64,000 bases of DNA from Sphingobium sp. TCM1 (GTDB lineage Bacteria; Pseudomonadota; Alphaproteobacteria; Sphingomonadales; Sphingomonadaceae): assembly GCF_001650725.1 (NCBI RefSeq), contig NZ_LXVX01000002.1, positions 1 through 64,000 of the forward strand, written 5' to 3'. Positions 43,640 through 52,528 of this stretch are shown here, piece after piece. A program made the translations under genes and the position numbers. Under the pieces are notes generated by a model. It worked only from the letters and a program-made list of their open reading frames with translations, was not told the DNA's origin and did not search any database. Numbering within the stretch: the stretch's first letter is position 1; every line of letters begins with the position of its first letter.

Positions 43640-43800
43640 GCGCAGGCACCCCTGACACTGGCTCGAAGCTTCCAATGGCACTTACCCGATCGCCGAAATC
43701 TATGCATTTGACGCACGCGGTCAAAAACAATCATTCTCAATTTGAGATGAATTCGACGATCCAACCTGATGTTGGCGCCGGCGTCCAGTGCCCGCAGCAT

Positions 43801-44217
43801 TTATGATCGCGCCCGCTCGCGCGCGAGACAAGCGACCCAGCTGGTCAATTCGCGGTTCTCCGAGGCGCCAAGAACACTCAGCCCGGCAATGTAAATCCGA
43901 CCGATCTGGGGCGCATGCATCAAACCTGTCTGCGATAATCTGTCCCTGATGGCCCGCGCGGACCGGCCGATAGCAGGCGAACCGCCCACGAAATGCTCGC
44001 ATTTGCCGAAATATATATCCAGGCGATTGTCGAGCATCTCGGCCGCCACCTCATCGCAATCCCGCTGCTCCAGATGATCGATCGCAGCCTGGAGCGTCGC
44101 TCCATAGGGCAACAGATCCTGCGCCAGGGTGCACAGGCGCAGGTGGACAGAGAGATAGAGTTCCAATCCGCGTTCCGAAAGGGTCAGCCGATAGGCGCGT
44201 GACCTTTTACCGTTCAT
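43801..44217 (-). CDS. Hypothetical protein next to the conjugation operon
   Basis: A 138-residue soluble, mainly helical protein. The start at 44217 (MNGKRSRAYRLTLSERGLEL) follows AAAGG; the frame runs upstream to 44454 across the operator array and is not believed. The first block RLTLSERGLELYLSVHLRLCTLAQ is helical; CDEVAAEMLDNRLDIYFGKCEHFVGG follows. No known domain, although the size and position before a divergent transfer operon suit a plasmid or ICE regulator. The start codon lies 115 bp from the array of GGCA-N6-TGCC sites. Confidence 0.5.
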   Translation of the reverse strand: MNGKRSRAYRLTLSERGLELYLSVHLRLCTLAQDLLPYGATLQAAIDHLEQRDCDEVAAEMLDNRLDIYFGKCEHFVGGSPAIGRSARAIRDRLSQTGLMHAPQIGRIYIAGLSVLGASENRELTSWVACLARERARS

Positions 44218-44331
44218 CCTTTGCACTTTCCTCACTGAAAATGACGGGCGGAGCCTGACGCGATTCGTGCAGCAAGGCAGAGTGGGTCCGCGATGGTCGA
44301 CGCTTCGCCCGTTACAAACGATCCATGATGC

Positions 44332-44406
44332 GGCACGCAAATGCCCAAGCGGCACTTTACTGCCGCCTGGCGGCACGTCAGTGCCCTGCACCGGCACGTC
44401 ATTGCC
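44332..44406. promoter_or_regulatory. Array of four phased GGCA-N6-TGCC palindromes
   Basis: Sites at 44332-44345, 44351-44364, 44372-44385 and 44393-44406. Starts are 19, 21 and 21 bp apart, about two DNA turns, so all face the same side. Spacers are CGCAAA, CTTTAC, CGTCAG and CGTCAT. They lie between the hypothetical gene on - and the transfer operon on +, as expected of a multi-site operator. Binding protein unknown. Confidence 0.7.
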
Positions 44407-44556
44407 CTGGCCATTGCCGGGCGGGGGCAGTCTCGACATCGATGGTTTCAACAACCGGTGAGGGCGAGCTTACCCGAATGACCGAAGCTTCCCGCCAGCA
44501 CCCTTCCCGAAACCGGGCCGCCGCTTCAGCCGCCCAGATGCGAGGAGACATGCCCC

Positions 44557-44865
44557 ATGGGCAGAGGCATTCCTATCGGCGCCCCCGCACTCGTCATTCT
44601 CATGGCGGCAACTATGCCCGCAATGGCGGCCAAAGGGCAAGCCATGGTGAAGGCGCGAGTTCCCACTGACTGGGTCCAACCTCTCGCCGTTCGGCAGCAG
44701 GGCGGCGATTTTATCATCGAGGAGGCCACCCCGGGCGAAATTCCGGCCGCCCCCGCAATGACCGTACCGCTTGGGCGCTCGATCCGCTTCGATCCGGCGC
44801 TCCTTGCCCGCCCATTCCACGACAGGAAAGGATATCATGATGCCATGCCACGCACGGATCGCTAA
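44557..44865 (+). CDS. Small secreted protein at the head of the transfer operon
   Basis: A 102-residue protein with a signal peptide (MGRGIPIGAPALVILMAATMPAMAA, cut near residue 25). AGGAG stands nine bases before the ATG. The mature region is short, with an acidic Pro-rich middle (IIEEATPGEIPAAPAM) and no Cys. No known domain. It overlaps dsbC by 29 bp, so it is probably co-transcribed. It may be a periplasmic part of the secretion system, but no assigned role. Confidence 0.6.
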   Translation: MGRGIPIGAPALVILMAATMPAMAAKGQAMVKARVPTDWVQPLAVRQQGGDFIIEEATPGEIPAAPAMTVPLGRSIRFDPALLARPFHDRKGYHDAMPRTDR

Positions 44866-45628
44866 GACACTGGCGATTGCGCTGATCGCAGGCGCCGCCG
44901 GGATCGTGAACGCCGCACCTGCAGAGCCCGCGACGGATCCGGTCGCTCTCGACACTGTAGCGGCAAAGGCTCAGGCAAGTCTTCGGCAGAGCTTCGCCAA
45001 CCTCCAGTTCGAGGATTTCGGCCCGGCGCCCGTCATTGGCCCGCTGTTCCAGGCGAGCGCCGGCGGCCGCATCCTCTATTATGCGCCTGACAGCGACCAT
45101 CTGCTCTTCGCCACCATCTACGACCGAAACGGCGTCAACCTGACCGCCCTCGCCCAGGATGCGAGCGCGCGAAAAAAGCTCGGCCAACTCGACCCTGCGC
45201 AGGCGCTCACCATCGGCCCACCCGGGGCTCCGACCGTCATCGAGTTCACCGATCCCGACTGTCCCTATTGCCGCGCCCTCGATCGTTTCTGGGCGGCAAA
45301 GGCAGCCGAAGGGAAGCCAGTGCGACGGCAAATCTATTTCGTGAGCGGTATCCATGCCGACGCCGCGTCCAAGGCCGAGCATATCCTCTGTTCGAAGGAC
45401 CAGGCGGCCGCGTTCCGCGCCACCTATGCCGGAGAGGCGCCGAAACCTCTCACGACCTGCAAGGAGGGCGCCGCCCGCGTCGCGGCCAATGCGCAGGCGG
45501 TCAAAGCCATGGGCATATCGGGCACCCCCACCCTCATCCTCGACGGCCGCATCATTGCCGGTTTCCAGCAGGCCGAGATCGAGGCCTGGCTCGAAGAGAA
45601 GCTGGCGCCCAAAAAACCGCCCAGCTGA
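44837..45628 (+). CDS. DsbC-type periplasmic disulfide isomerase
   Basis: A 263-residue secreted thiol-disulfide protein. Start at 44837 follows AGGAAAGGA; the frame to 44771 is an extension. A signal peptide (about 1-25) precedes the DsbC N-terminal dimerisation region and the thioredoxin-like domain with FTDPDCPYCRALDRFW (CPYC) and the cis-Pro loop GISGTPTLIL. DsbC homologues in F-type transfer regions fold disulfide-rich TraU, TraN and TraH. Here it is the first recognisable transfer gene, before the pilin. Confidence 0.88.
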   Translation: MMPCHARIAKTLAIALIAGAAGIVNAAPAEPATDPVALDTVAAKAQASLRQSFANLQFEDFGPAPVIGPLFQASAGGRILYYAPDSDHLLFATIYDRNGVNLTALAQDASARKKLGQLDPAQALTIGPPGAPTVIEFTDPDCPYCRALDRFWAAKAAEGKPVRRQIYFVSGIHADAASKAEHILCSKDQAAAFRATYAGEAPKPLTTCKEGAARVAANAQAVKAMGISGTPTLILDGRIIAGFQQAEIEAWLEEKLAPKKPPS

Positions 45629-45814
45629 TTCTCCCCACATTTGGCGGGCTCAGGCCGACGGGTGCAAGCGCGCCAACAGCCTGAGCAACAGATGCCGGCG
45701 ACAGGGCCCCGTTTCCAAGGAGCCACCCATCCCTTCGCTAGCCGTCAACGATCAACCATGTCGATGCCGGCGGGCATTCACAGGGGACGGCTCCTTTTTG
45801 CCTGGAGAAAAGCC

Positions 45815-46159
45815 ATGCTCAAGACCGTAAACCTACCACATCTGTCGATGCCACGGATCCGCCGCCTCTCTTTTGCGTCGGCCGATGCCGTGGGAACCCT
45901 GCTCATTGCGATGACCCTGGCATCGGCCGCCCACGCCTTCCAGGCGCCGGCCGCCGGCGACCTTGGCTACGACATCTACGATATCGTGGTGAACCAGGGG
46001 GTGAAGGGGCCGCTCGGCTTCGTGGGGGGCGTCGCCGCCTTCCTGTTCGGGGTCAGCCGCCTCTTTTCCAATATCATGATCGGCATCCCGACGATCGTGG
46101 CGGCAGTCTGCCTCATCCGGGCCGACTCCATCCTCCAGACCTTCGGCATGATGGTCTGA
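45815..46159 (+). CDS. Conjugative pilin, TraA/TrbC-like
   Basis: A 114-residue pilin precursor. The start at 45815 follows GGAG by eight bases; upstream frame to 45641 is discarded. A long leader (ending AAHAFQAP) is followed by two hydrophobic segments, LGFVGGVAAFLFGVSRL and MIGIPTIVAAVCLI, separated by a short loop, the TrbC/VirB2 pattern. Mature subunit would be about 65 residues. It forms the conjugation pilus. A 9-bp hairpin lies 21 nt after the stop, followed by traL. Confidence 0.85.
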   Translation: MLKTVNLPHLSMPRIRRLSFASADAVGTLLIAMTLASAAHAFQAPAAGDLGYDIYDIVVNQGVKGPLGFVGGVAAFLFGVSRLFSNIMIGIPTIVAAVCLIRADSILQTFGMMV

Positions 46160-46180
46160 GACCCGCGTGAAACAAGGACT

Positions 46181-46209
46181 GGCGCAGGCTTTCCTTTTGG
46201 GCCTGCGCC
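46181..46209 (+). promoter_or_regulatory. Hairpin after the pilin gene
   Basis: GGCGCAGGC (46181-46189), 11-base loop, GCCTGCGCC (46201-46209): a perfect 9-bp stem with no T-run. It stands 21 nt after the pilin stop and 74 nt before traL. It probably protects pilin mRNA or partly terminates transcription so that pilin exceeds later genes (inference). Confidence 0.8.
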
Positions 46210-46282
46210 GGACACGGGGAGCGAATGGTCGCTCCTTGTAACAATCACGCCTGGCCGGCGTGATGAAGCAAGGGAGAAGGAC

Positions 46283-46549
46283 GTGGACGAGAGATTGCCG
46301 CAATTCCTGCACAAGCCGGTCCAGATCCTCTGGTTCGACGCGCAGGAGTTCATCCTCGTGGTGTCCACAATCTTCGTCGCCGTCATCGTCGGCGGATATT
46401 TGGGCTGGTCGCTCCTCGGCGTCCTTCTCCTCTTCATTCCCTGGAAGCGGACCAAGCCGCGCGGCTTCATCCCGCATCTCGCCTGGCGCTGGGGGCTGCT
46501 CACGCTGCCCCGCTACCCCGGCCCGACCCAGACCCGCTTTTGCGAGTGA
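46283..46549 (+). CDS. traL: Type IV secretion pilus-assembly protein TraL
   Basis: An 88-residue membrane protein, started with GTG at 46283 after GGAGAAGG. It has the usual TraL pattern: LPQFLHKPVQILWFD, one or two helices (FILVVSTIFVAVIVGGYLGW...), and a C-terminal GFIPHLAWRWGLL. TraL is a VirB3-like inner-membrane protein needed for pilus assembly. The next gene begins 9 bp later. Confidence 0.88.
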   Translation: MDERLPQFLHKPVQILWFDAQEFILVVSTIFVAVIVGGYLGWSLLGVLLLFIPWKRTKPRGFIPHLAWRWGLLTLPRYPGPTQTRFCE

Positions 46550-46557
46550 GCTATCCA

Positions 46558-47193
46558 ATGTTCGGCAGATCATCCGCCCGAGAGACCAGCGATCCCTTGG
46601 CCGAGAAGCCGGCGAGCTTCGGCATCCATCGCTATCTCCAGGGGTCATCCAACCTGTTCGAAGAAAATCGGCTCCTCAAATTCTCGATTGCGGGGCTATT
46701 CGGCATCACCGCGGTTTTGGGGATCGCCCTTTACACGACGAGCCAGAACCAGCGGACAATCGTGGTTCCCTTCGGCGCGGGCGGCGATCTCTATGTGACC
46801 GGCGGCAAGCCCTCGCCCACATATCTGCGCACCATGACGCGCAATATCGTCGCGCTTTCGGGGACCTATTCCGCATTGTCGGCCGACCGGCAGTTTGAGG
46901 AATTGCTCAGCATCGTCCACCCCACCGCCTATAATGGCATCCGCGACAGTCTGAACGCGATCCTCGACGAACTCACCACTAATCCGACGCTCTCGATCGC
47001 GACCTACATCCGGCCCGATCAGCCCGTCACCTGGACGGACCGCCAGATCCTGGTGCCGGTAGAAAAGGTACGCGTCATCGGCGGCGTCATCCGCAAGTTC
47101 CGCGGCAATCTGAGCATCCGCTACACGATCGATGCCGGACGCTTCTGGCTCCTGTCACTTTCCGAGGAGAATTTCGATGCCGAACTTCGGTAA
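46558..47193 (+). CDS. traE: Type IV secretion protein TraE (VirB5-like/VirB8-like)
   Basis: A 211-residue inner-membrane protein; I place the start at ATG 46558 (MFGRSSARE), although the frame continues 18 bases upstream from a TTG. One helix (LLKFSIAGLFGITAVLGIALY) anchors the protein; the periplasmic remainder has TraE blocks LADRQFEELLSIVHP-like SADRQFEELLSIVH and IRKFRGNLSIRYTIDAGRFWL. TraE is a VirB8-type scaffold of F-type systems. The last 17 bases overlap the start of traK. Confidence 0.88.
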   Translation: MFGRSSARETSDPLAEKPASFGIHRYLQGSSNLFEENRLLKFSIAGLFGITAVLGIALYTTSQNQRTIVVPFGAGGDLYVTGGKPSPTYLRTMTRNIVALSGTYSALSADRQFEELLSIVHPTAYNGIRDSLNAILDELTTNPTLSIATYIRPDQPVTWTDRQILVPVEKVRVIGGVIRKFRGNLSIRYTIDAGRFWLLSLSEENFDAELR

Positions 47194-47950
47194 GCGCCTC
47201 TGCGCGCCCTTCGCGGCGAGCGCGATCGCCACCATGCTGCCCATAGCGGCACTGGCCCAGACCATCACCGCGCTTCCCGACCAGACCAGCAGCATCCGCC
47301 TCTCCAACCGCGACATCAATCATTTCGTCTGCCAGGGCGGGGAGATCGAGGACGTCAAATTCTCCGCCGAAAAGGCGATCGCGGTCGAAAAGGCGGGCGC
47401 TGACGCCTGGGTCAAATTCCTGGTCAGGGAAAGCGACGATGCCGGCCAGGTGACGCGCAGCTTTGTCACCACGCCCTCGGAATTCTTCGTGACCTGCAAC
47501 GGCGCCATCTATCCGCTCTATGCCGAGCCCTCCGACATTCCCGCCCAGACCGTGACCCTCGCGCCCGGCGCCAGCCAGCGTGCCCGCGCCAATGGCGAAT
47601 TGCTGGGGCCGCTGGTCGAGGAGGAGCGAGCCGTCTCGATCACCCTCTCGATGCTGCAGGACCGGGTGCCGGCAAGCTTTACCGAGGTCGCCGTCTCGCC
47701 AGGGCCGCTTGCGCTCAGCGCCGCACCAGCGCTGCGCATCACGGAACGCCGCCGCGTCACGATCGAGGGCACGGGGCTGTCGGCGTCGGAATATTGGGTG
47801 GAAGCAAGCACCGATAGCGAGTTTGACGAGCGGCTGTTCCTGGACACCGCGATGGGCAAGCGCATCTTCAGCGTCACCCTCGATCGCCTGTCCCTGAAGG
47901 CCGGCGAGACCGCGCGCCTCATTCTGCTGCGTCGCGGAGAGACGCTGTGA
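47177..47950 (+). CDS. traK: Secretin-like outer-membrane core protein TraK (VirB9-like)
   Basis: A 257-residue secreted protein, started at ATG 47177 (MPNFGKRLCAPFAAS) with GAGGAG upstream. After the signal peptide (ends LAQ) come the TraK blocks SSIRLSNRDINHFVCQGGEIEDVKFS and SEFFVTCNGAIYPLYAEP. TraK, TraB and TraV form the F-type outer-membrane core complex. The start overlaps traE by 17 bp and the stop overlaps traB by 4 bp. Confidence 0.88.
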   Translation: MPNFGKRLCAPFAASAIATMLPIAALAQTITALPDQTSSIRLSNRDINHFVCQGGEIEDVKFSAEKAIAVEKAGADAWVKFLVRESDDAGQVTRSFVTTPSEFFVTCNGAIYPLYAEPSDIPAQTVTLAPGASQRARANGELLGPLVEEERAVSITLSMLQDRVPASFTEVAVSPGPLALSAAPALRITERRRVTIEGTGLSASEYWVEASTDSEFDERLFLDTAMGKRIFSVTLDRLSLKAGETARLILLRRGETL

Positions 47951-49347
47951 GCGGCCCTGACGACAAGAGCGGCGAGAAGCCGACCGGCGCGCAACCGGCG
48001 GGCACGCAACCGATGGGCACCAGGCCCGACGCGCCGACCCAGCGGCCCCACGCCGGCATGAAAGGCTATTCCCGCCCGCCGAAGAACAGCGACGCCGCCG
48101 GCAGCAAACCGAACGATCGCGCGCAAAGGGATCTGCGCGGTCCGGCACTGCTCGACCTCAAGGCCCGCTGGGCGTTGCTGACGGCCCATCAGCAATTGCG
48201 CGCCCGCCAGGCGGGTGTCGGCTTCGTCATCGCGCTGTTCGGCTATGGCCTCTATACCGCATCGACCGGCTCGAAGGAGGAGGCCCCGGCCGCGCCAGCT
48301 GCCTCCCGCCTCGACATGGGCGCGGGACTGCGCGGCGACAGCCTCGAGACCAAGATGCGCGGTGACCTCAAGAAAATCCTCGACGGCCAGGCGCTGCTGG
48401 GCGACCGGGTGACCGCGATCGAGGAAGGCAAGATCGCGCCGGGCGCGCGATCCTCGACGGACGCGGCGGACGGTGACCTCCCCAGCGCCATGCCGGGCGA
48501 CATCCCGGCCTTCCCACCTAGCCCCAGCGCGCATGAGCTGGAAAGCGCCGACGGCAGCCTGCCACCGCCGCCCGTGCCGTCTGCCCCTCCTGCGCCGCCC
48601 GCCCCGCCAGTGGAGCGCCAGGTCGGCTCGATAGGGACCGCGACCGCCGCGCTCACCGCCGACGCCGGCGACAAGGGGGCAACAAGCGTTAAAAAAAAGA
48701 CCCGGACGATCTATTTGCCGCCTGGTTTCATGAAGGCGCGGCTGCTGACCGGGATCGACGCGCTGGCGAGCCGGGACGCGACCTCGAACCCCGAACCGCT
48801 GATCGCCCGCGTCCAGGCGCCCGCCGTGCTGCCCAATGACGTAAAGGCGAACCTTTCCGGCTGCTTCGTTATCGGCAATGCGACCGGCAGCCTCGCCAAG
48901 GAGCGGGTCGAGGTCCAGCTCGTCTCCCTCTCCTGCGTCGATTTCGACGAACGCTCGGTGGTCGATCAGCCGATCAAGGGCTTCTTCGTCGATACCGACG
49001 GGAAGAAGGGACTTTCGGGCCGGGTCGTCACCCGCGCCGGCGCCGCGCTCGCCCGCAGCTTCATTGCCGGCACGATCTCGGGCATGAGTCAGAGCGTCGA
49101 AAACACGTTCGGGGACACGTCGGTCTCCGCGCTCGGCACCGTTCGATCGCTTGATGCGGGCGACGCGGCCAAGTCCGGCATTGCCGGGGGCCTCTCCAAA
49201 TCCTCCGACAAGCTGACCGACTTCTATCTCGATCTCGCCCGCCAGGCCGGACCCATCGTCGAGGTCGGCGCGGCCAAGGATGTGGTGGTCGTGATCCAGG
49301 AGGGCGTGACCCTCGAAATTAAGCCCAGCGCGGCAAGCAAATTCTGA
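47947..49347 (+). CDS. traB: Type IV secretion core protein TraB (VirB10-like)
   Basis: A 466-residue protein started with GTG at 47947 (GTGA overlap with traK). An N-terminal cytoplasmic Pro/Gly-rich tail (about 1-75) precedes one helix (VGFVIALFGYGLYTA), a Glu/Asp-rich helical stretch, a long Pro-rich periplasmic linker (PPPPVPSAPPAPPAPP), then the TraB/TrbI C-terminal barrel domain with YLPPGFMKARLLTGIDA and SCVDFDERSVVDQPIKGFFV. It spans both membranes and couples ATP use to opening of the core complex. Confidence 0.9.
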   Translation: MSGPDDKSGEKPTGAQPAGTQPMGTRPDAPTQRPHAGMKGYSRPPKNSDAAGSKPNDRAQRDLRGPALLDLKARWALLTAHQQLRARQAGVGFVIALFGYGLYTASTGSKEEAPAAPAASRLDMGAGLRGDSLETKMRGDLKKILDGQALLGDRVTAIEEGKIAPGARSSTDAADGDLPSAMPGDIPAFPPSPSAHELESADGSLPPPPVPSAPPAPPAPPVERQVGSIGTATAALTADAGDKGATSVKKKTRTIYLPPGFMKARLLTGIDALASRDATSNPEPLIARVQAPAVLPNDVKANLSGCFVIGNATGSLAKERVEVQLVSLSCVDFDERSVVDQPIKGFFVDTDGKKGLSGRVVTRAGAALARSFIAGTISGMSQSVENTFGDTSVSALGTVRSLDAGDAAKSGIAGGLSKSSDKLTDFYLDLARQAGPIVEVGAAKDVVVVIQEGVTLEIKPSAASKF

Positions 49348-49379
49348 TGCGCATGAACCCTCAAGCAGGAGACAAGCCC

Positions 49380-50012
49380 ATGTCCCCCCTCACCACAGCC
49401 CCATGCCGCGTGCGGCGCCCAGCAGCCACACTGCTCCTGTTCGCCGCGCTTCCCGGTTGCACGGCGATCGGCTCGGCCATGTCGCCCTACCCGGAAAAAT
49501 TCAGCTGCAAGAATAGCGACCATGGCCAGTGCATCCACCCCGAGCGCGCCTATGAGGATGCGGTCGCCGGCGCCGCCTCCCGGTCCGATCCCAGGGTCAC
49601 GAACGACAGGAAGATGCTGAAAGGCAGCGCCGTCGCCGCCTCGCCCGGATCGACGGGACGCGCCAGGGGCAAGGCCGCCACGCCTTATCTTGGCTATCGT
49701 GACAGCGTCTATCGCGAGCTTCAGGGGTTGGTCGAAGCGCCAGTGACGCCGATGCTGCGGCCCGGACGCACGATCCGCACGCTCATCCTTCCTTATGCCG
49801 ACCGTGAACGGCCCGACCGGCTCTACATGCCGCGCTACGTCTATTCGATCCTCGACAAGCCCCAATGGGTCGTCGGCGACTATCTGGTGAGCCCCGTCAA
49901 TCCGGCGAGCCGTGTGCCAGTCCTCGAGCAGGTGAAGGCCAAGCCCGCGCCGATGGAGACGAGCGACCTTCCCGCTCCACCGCAGGAACAGCCGCGAGAG
50001 CAGGGGCAATGA
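49380..50012 (+). CDS. traV: Type IV secretion lipoprotein TraV (VirB7-like)
   Basis: A 210-residue lipoprotein. Start at 49380 (MSPLTTAPCR) follows CAGGAG; the frame begins earlier at 49347. The lipobox is ALPGC, with lipidated Cys near residue 27, and the mature part has two further Cys (SCKNSDHGQCIHPERAY), the conserved TraV pattern. C-terminal half carries AYEDAVAGAAS and LYMPRYVYSILDKPQWVVGDYL. It anchors the TraK/TraB core in the outer membrane. Its stop overlaps traC (ATGA). Confidence 0.9.
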   Translation: MSPLTTAPCRVRRPAATLLLFAALPGCTAIGSAMSPYPEKFSCKNSDHGQCIHPERAYEDAVAGAASRSDPRVTNDRKMLKGSAVAASPGSTGRARGKAATPYLGYRDSVYRELQGLVEAPVTPMLRPGRTIRTLILPYADRERPDRLYMPRYVYSILDKPQWVVGDYLVSPVNPASRVPVLEQVKAKPAPMETSDLPAPPQEQPREQGQ

Positions 50013-52528
50013 AGGCGCCCGGCACCCGTCATGGCGGCGGCATGACGTTCGAGCGGCTGCGCCAGAGCGTTTCGCGCGATGCCTATTCCGACTTTCTGCC
50101 GATGGTCGCCTGGGTCGCGGAGGAGGAAGCCTTCCTCTGCATCGACGATGGCTGGGGCCAGGCCTGGGAACTCGTGCCCAGTGCCTATCTCTTCGCCCAT
50201 GTCCATCAGGCGCTGCTCGGCCTCCTAAACATCCACTTCGCGCCGGGCACCGTGGTCCAGCTCCACTGCTTCGCCGACCCGCTGATCGACGGCGCGCTCG
50301 ACGCTTTCCTCGATCTGAAATCCCGGCCCGATCCGTTGATACAGGCTTCGGCGCGCCGGACCCGCGACTATCTGCGCGACGGGACGCAGGGGCTCGATGC
50401 GCTGCACGGCATTCCGCTGCGCAATTTCCGCCTCCTTCTCTCGATCAAGACGAGGAAGCCCCTAGGCGCCGACTTGCGGCGACAGATTGAGGAACAACTC
50501 TCCAAGCTCGGCATCGCCCGCATCGCGCCCGAGGCACTCGTCACCTTCTATCGCCGCATCTTCAACGGCGTATTCGAAAATGCACCGGGCGTTTTTGCAC
50601 GCGGCAGCGACGACATGCCCGCGCGCCCGGTCCGAAAGCAGCTGATCGATGCCGGCCCGGATCTCGTCTTCGATGGCCCGGAACTGTTCCTCGGCGACCA
50701 GGTCGCCCGCTGCCTGACGCCCAAGTCGCCGGCCCGGCGCGTGACAGCCGAACGCTGCAATCGCCTTCTGGGCGGGATGCGCGGCGCCTCGGAGGACAGC
50801 GACCAGATTGGCGGGCCCTTCCTCTATACACTCAACATCCTGTTCGATCATTCAAGCTTCGAGATCCACAAGCGCGCGCAGATCCTCTCCGCGCAAAAGG
50901 CCGCTGGCAGTTTCGCGGTCGAGGTGGGAAAGCAGATCGAGGAGATAGGCTGGGTGCTCGATGAGGCGGGCAATAGCCGCTTCGTCTCGGTGATCCCGGT
51001 CATCTGGGTATTCGGCCGCGATAGCGCGCAGGCGCGTGAGATGGCCGCGCGCGCCAAGCGCCTCTGGGAAAGCGAGCCGCTGCCCTGGATGATGCAGGAG
51101 GAGAGCTATCTCAATCCGGTCCTGCTACCAATGGCGCTCCCCTTCGGCTTCTATCCCGACCGGCGGACGGTGCGGATGCTGGAGCGCGACCTTCCCATGC
51201 CCGCCAAGGCGGCAGCGCTTCTGGCGCCCGTCCAGACCGACTTTCGCGGCGGGGGGCGCCCCGCCCTCCTCTATGCCGGCCGCAAGGGCCAGCTCATCAC
51301 GCTCGATCTCTTCGACCCGCGCATCAACAATTATAATTTCATCGTTTCGGCCGAGAGCGGCGCGGGCAAGAGCTTCCTCCTCAATAACCTCTGCCAGCAA
51401 TATTATGCCCAAGGCGCGCTCATCCGCATCATCGATATCGGCGGCAGCTATGCCAAGCTCTGCACGCTCTGCTCGGGCCGCTACATCGACATTGGCGAGG
51501 AGCATTTCGTCCTCAACCCCTTCGACATGGGCTTCGCGCTCGACAGCGACGATCGGCAGTCGGCCATCTCCATGGCGGTCGCCATCGTCGCGGAAATGGC
51601 CAATGCCGCGACCCGCAAGGGCGTCAGCACGTCCGAATGGAACCTGCTCAAGTCCGCAGTCCAGTGGACGATCGACAGCGGGCGCGCGGAAGCCGGGATC
51701 GACGCGGTCCGCGACTGGCTCGGCGCCTATCCCGCTTATGCGATGAGCGATCTCGACAAGGTCGAGCATCTGATCCCCGCTGCACGCGAACTTGCCTTCA
51801 ACCTGCGCGATTTTGCCAGTTCGGGCGCTTATGGCCATTATTTCAACGGGCCCTCGACCTTCGACATTTCCGCCGATGAATTTGTCGTGCTCGAGCTTGA
51901 GCGCCTCAAAGCCATGCCCGATCTCTTCAATGTGATCGTGATGGTGGTGGTGAATGCGGTCACCCAGGAACTCTATCTTTCGGCACGCGATCGGCCCCGC
52001 TTTGTCCTGTGCGATGAGGCCGCCCAGTTCATGACCCGCACCGACGGGCAGGATCTTTCCCGCCTCGCCGAGGTGTTCGGCCAGGGCTACAGGCGCGCGC
52101 GCAAATATCAGGGGAGTTTCGGGGTCGTGCTCCAGTCGATGAACGACTTGCTGCTGTTCGGAGGAACCGGACAGGTGATCCTCGAAAATGCCGCCACCCG
52201 CTTCCTGCTCCAGGGGTCGACCTACGATCGGGCGGTCGAGAACAAGATCCTCGATTATTCAGGCTTCGTCCTCGACCTCCTGAAGTCGGTCCGCAACAAC
52301 AAGCCCCATTATTCGGAAGTCTTCATCGACTCGCCTCTGGGTCTGGGCATCGCCCGGCTCGTCGTCGACCCCTTCTCCTACTGGATCAATACCAGCGCAC
52401 CACAGGAGGTGGCGGCGTTCGAGGCGCGACTGCGCCGGGGCATGTCGCCGCTCGAGGCAGTCTGCGATCTCGCCGGCGTCGATCCGACCGAAATCCTTGG
52501 GTCCACCTTTACTGGGGAGCAGCTCTGA
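50009..52528 (+). CDS. traC: Type IV secretion ATPase TraC (VirB4-like)
   Basis: An 839-residue ATPase; the start at 50009 is fixed by ATGA overlap with traV, upstream frame to 49865 is not used. N-terminal TraC/VirB4 domain (about 30-400: FLPMVAWVAEEEAFLCIDDGWGQAWEL) is followed by the RecA-like domain with Walker A SAESGAGKSFLL (K454) and Walker B VLCDEAAQF (D669-E670). It powers pilus assembly and substrate transfer at the inner membrane. The stop shares one base with the next start. Confidence 0.93.
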   Translation: MKAPGTRHGGGMTFERLRQSVSRDAYSDFLPMVAWVAEEEAFLCIDDGWGQAWELVPSAYLFAHVHQALLGLLNIHFAPGTVVQLHCFADPLIDGALDAFLDLKSRPDPLIQASARRTRDYLRDGTQGLDALHGIPLRNFRLLLSIKTRKPLGADLRRQIEEQLSKLGIARIAPEALVTFYRRIFNGVFENAPGVFARGSDDMPARPVRKQLIDAGPDLVFDGPELFLGDQVARCLTPKSPARRVTAERCNRLLGGMRGASEDSDQIGGPFLYTLNILFDHSSFEIHKRAQILSAQKAAGSFAVEVGKQIEEIGWVLDEAGNSRFVSVIPVIWVFGRDSAQAREMAARAKRLWESEPLPWMMQEESYLNPVLLPMALPFGFYPDRRTVRMLERDLPMPAKAAALLAPVQTDFRGGGRPALLYAGRKGQLITLDLFDPRINNYNFIVSAESGAGKSFLLNNLCQQYYAQGALIRIIDIGGSYAKLCTLCSGRYIDIGEEHFVLNPFDMGFALDSDDRQSAISMAVAIVAEMANAATRKGVSTSEWNLLKSAVQWTIDSGRAEAGIDAVRDWLGAYPAYAMSDLDKVEHLIPAARELAFNLRDFASSGAYGHYFNGPSTFDISADEFVVLELERLKAMPDLFNVIVMVVVNAVTQELYLSARDRPRFVLCDEAAQFMTRTDGQDLSRLAEVFGQGYRRARKYQGSFGVVLQSMNDLLLFGGTGQVILENAATRFLLQGSTYDRAVENKILDYSGFVLDLLKSVRNNKPHYSEVFIDSPLGLGIARLVVDPFSYWINTSAPQEVAAFEARLRRGMSPLEAVCDLAGVDPTEILGSTFTGEQL

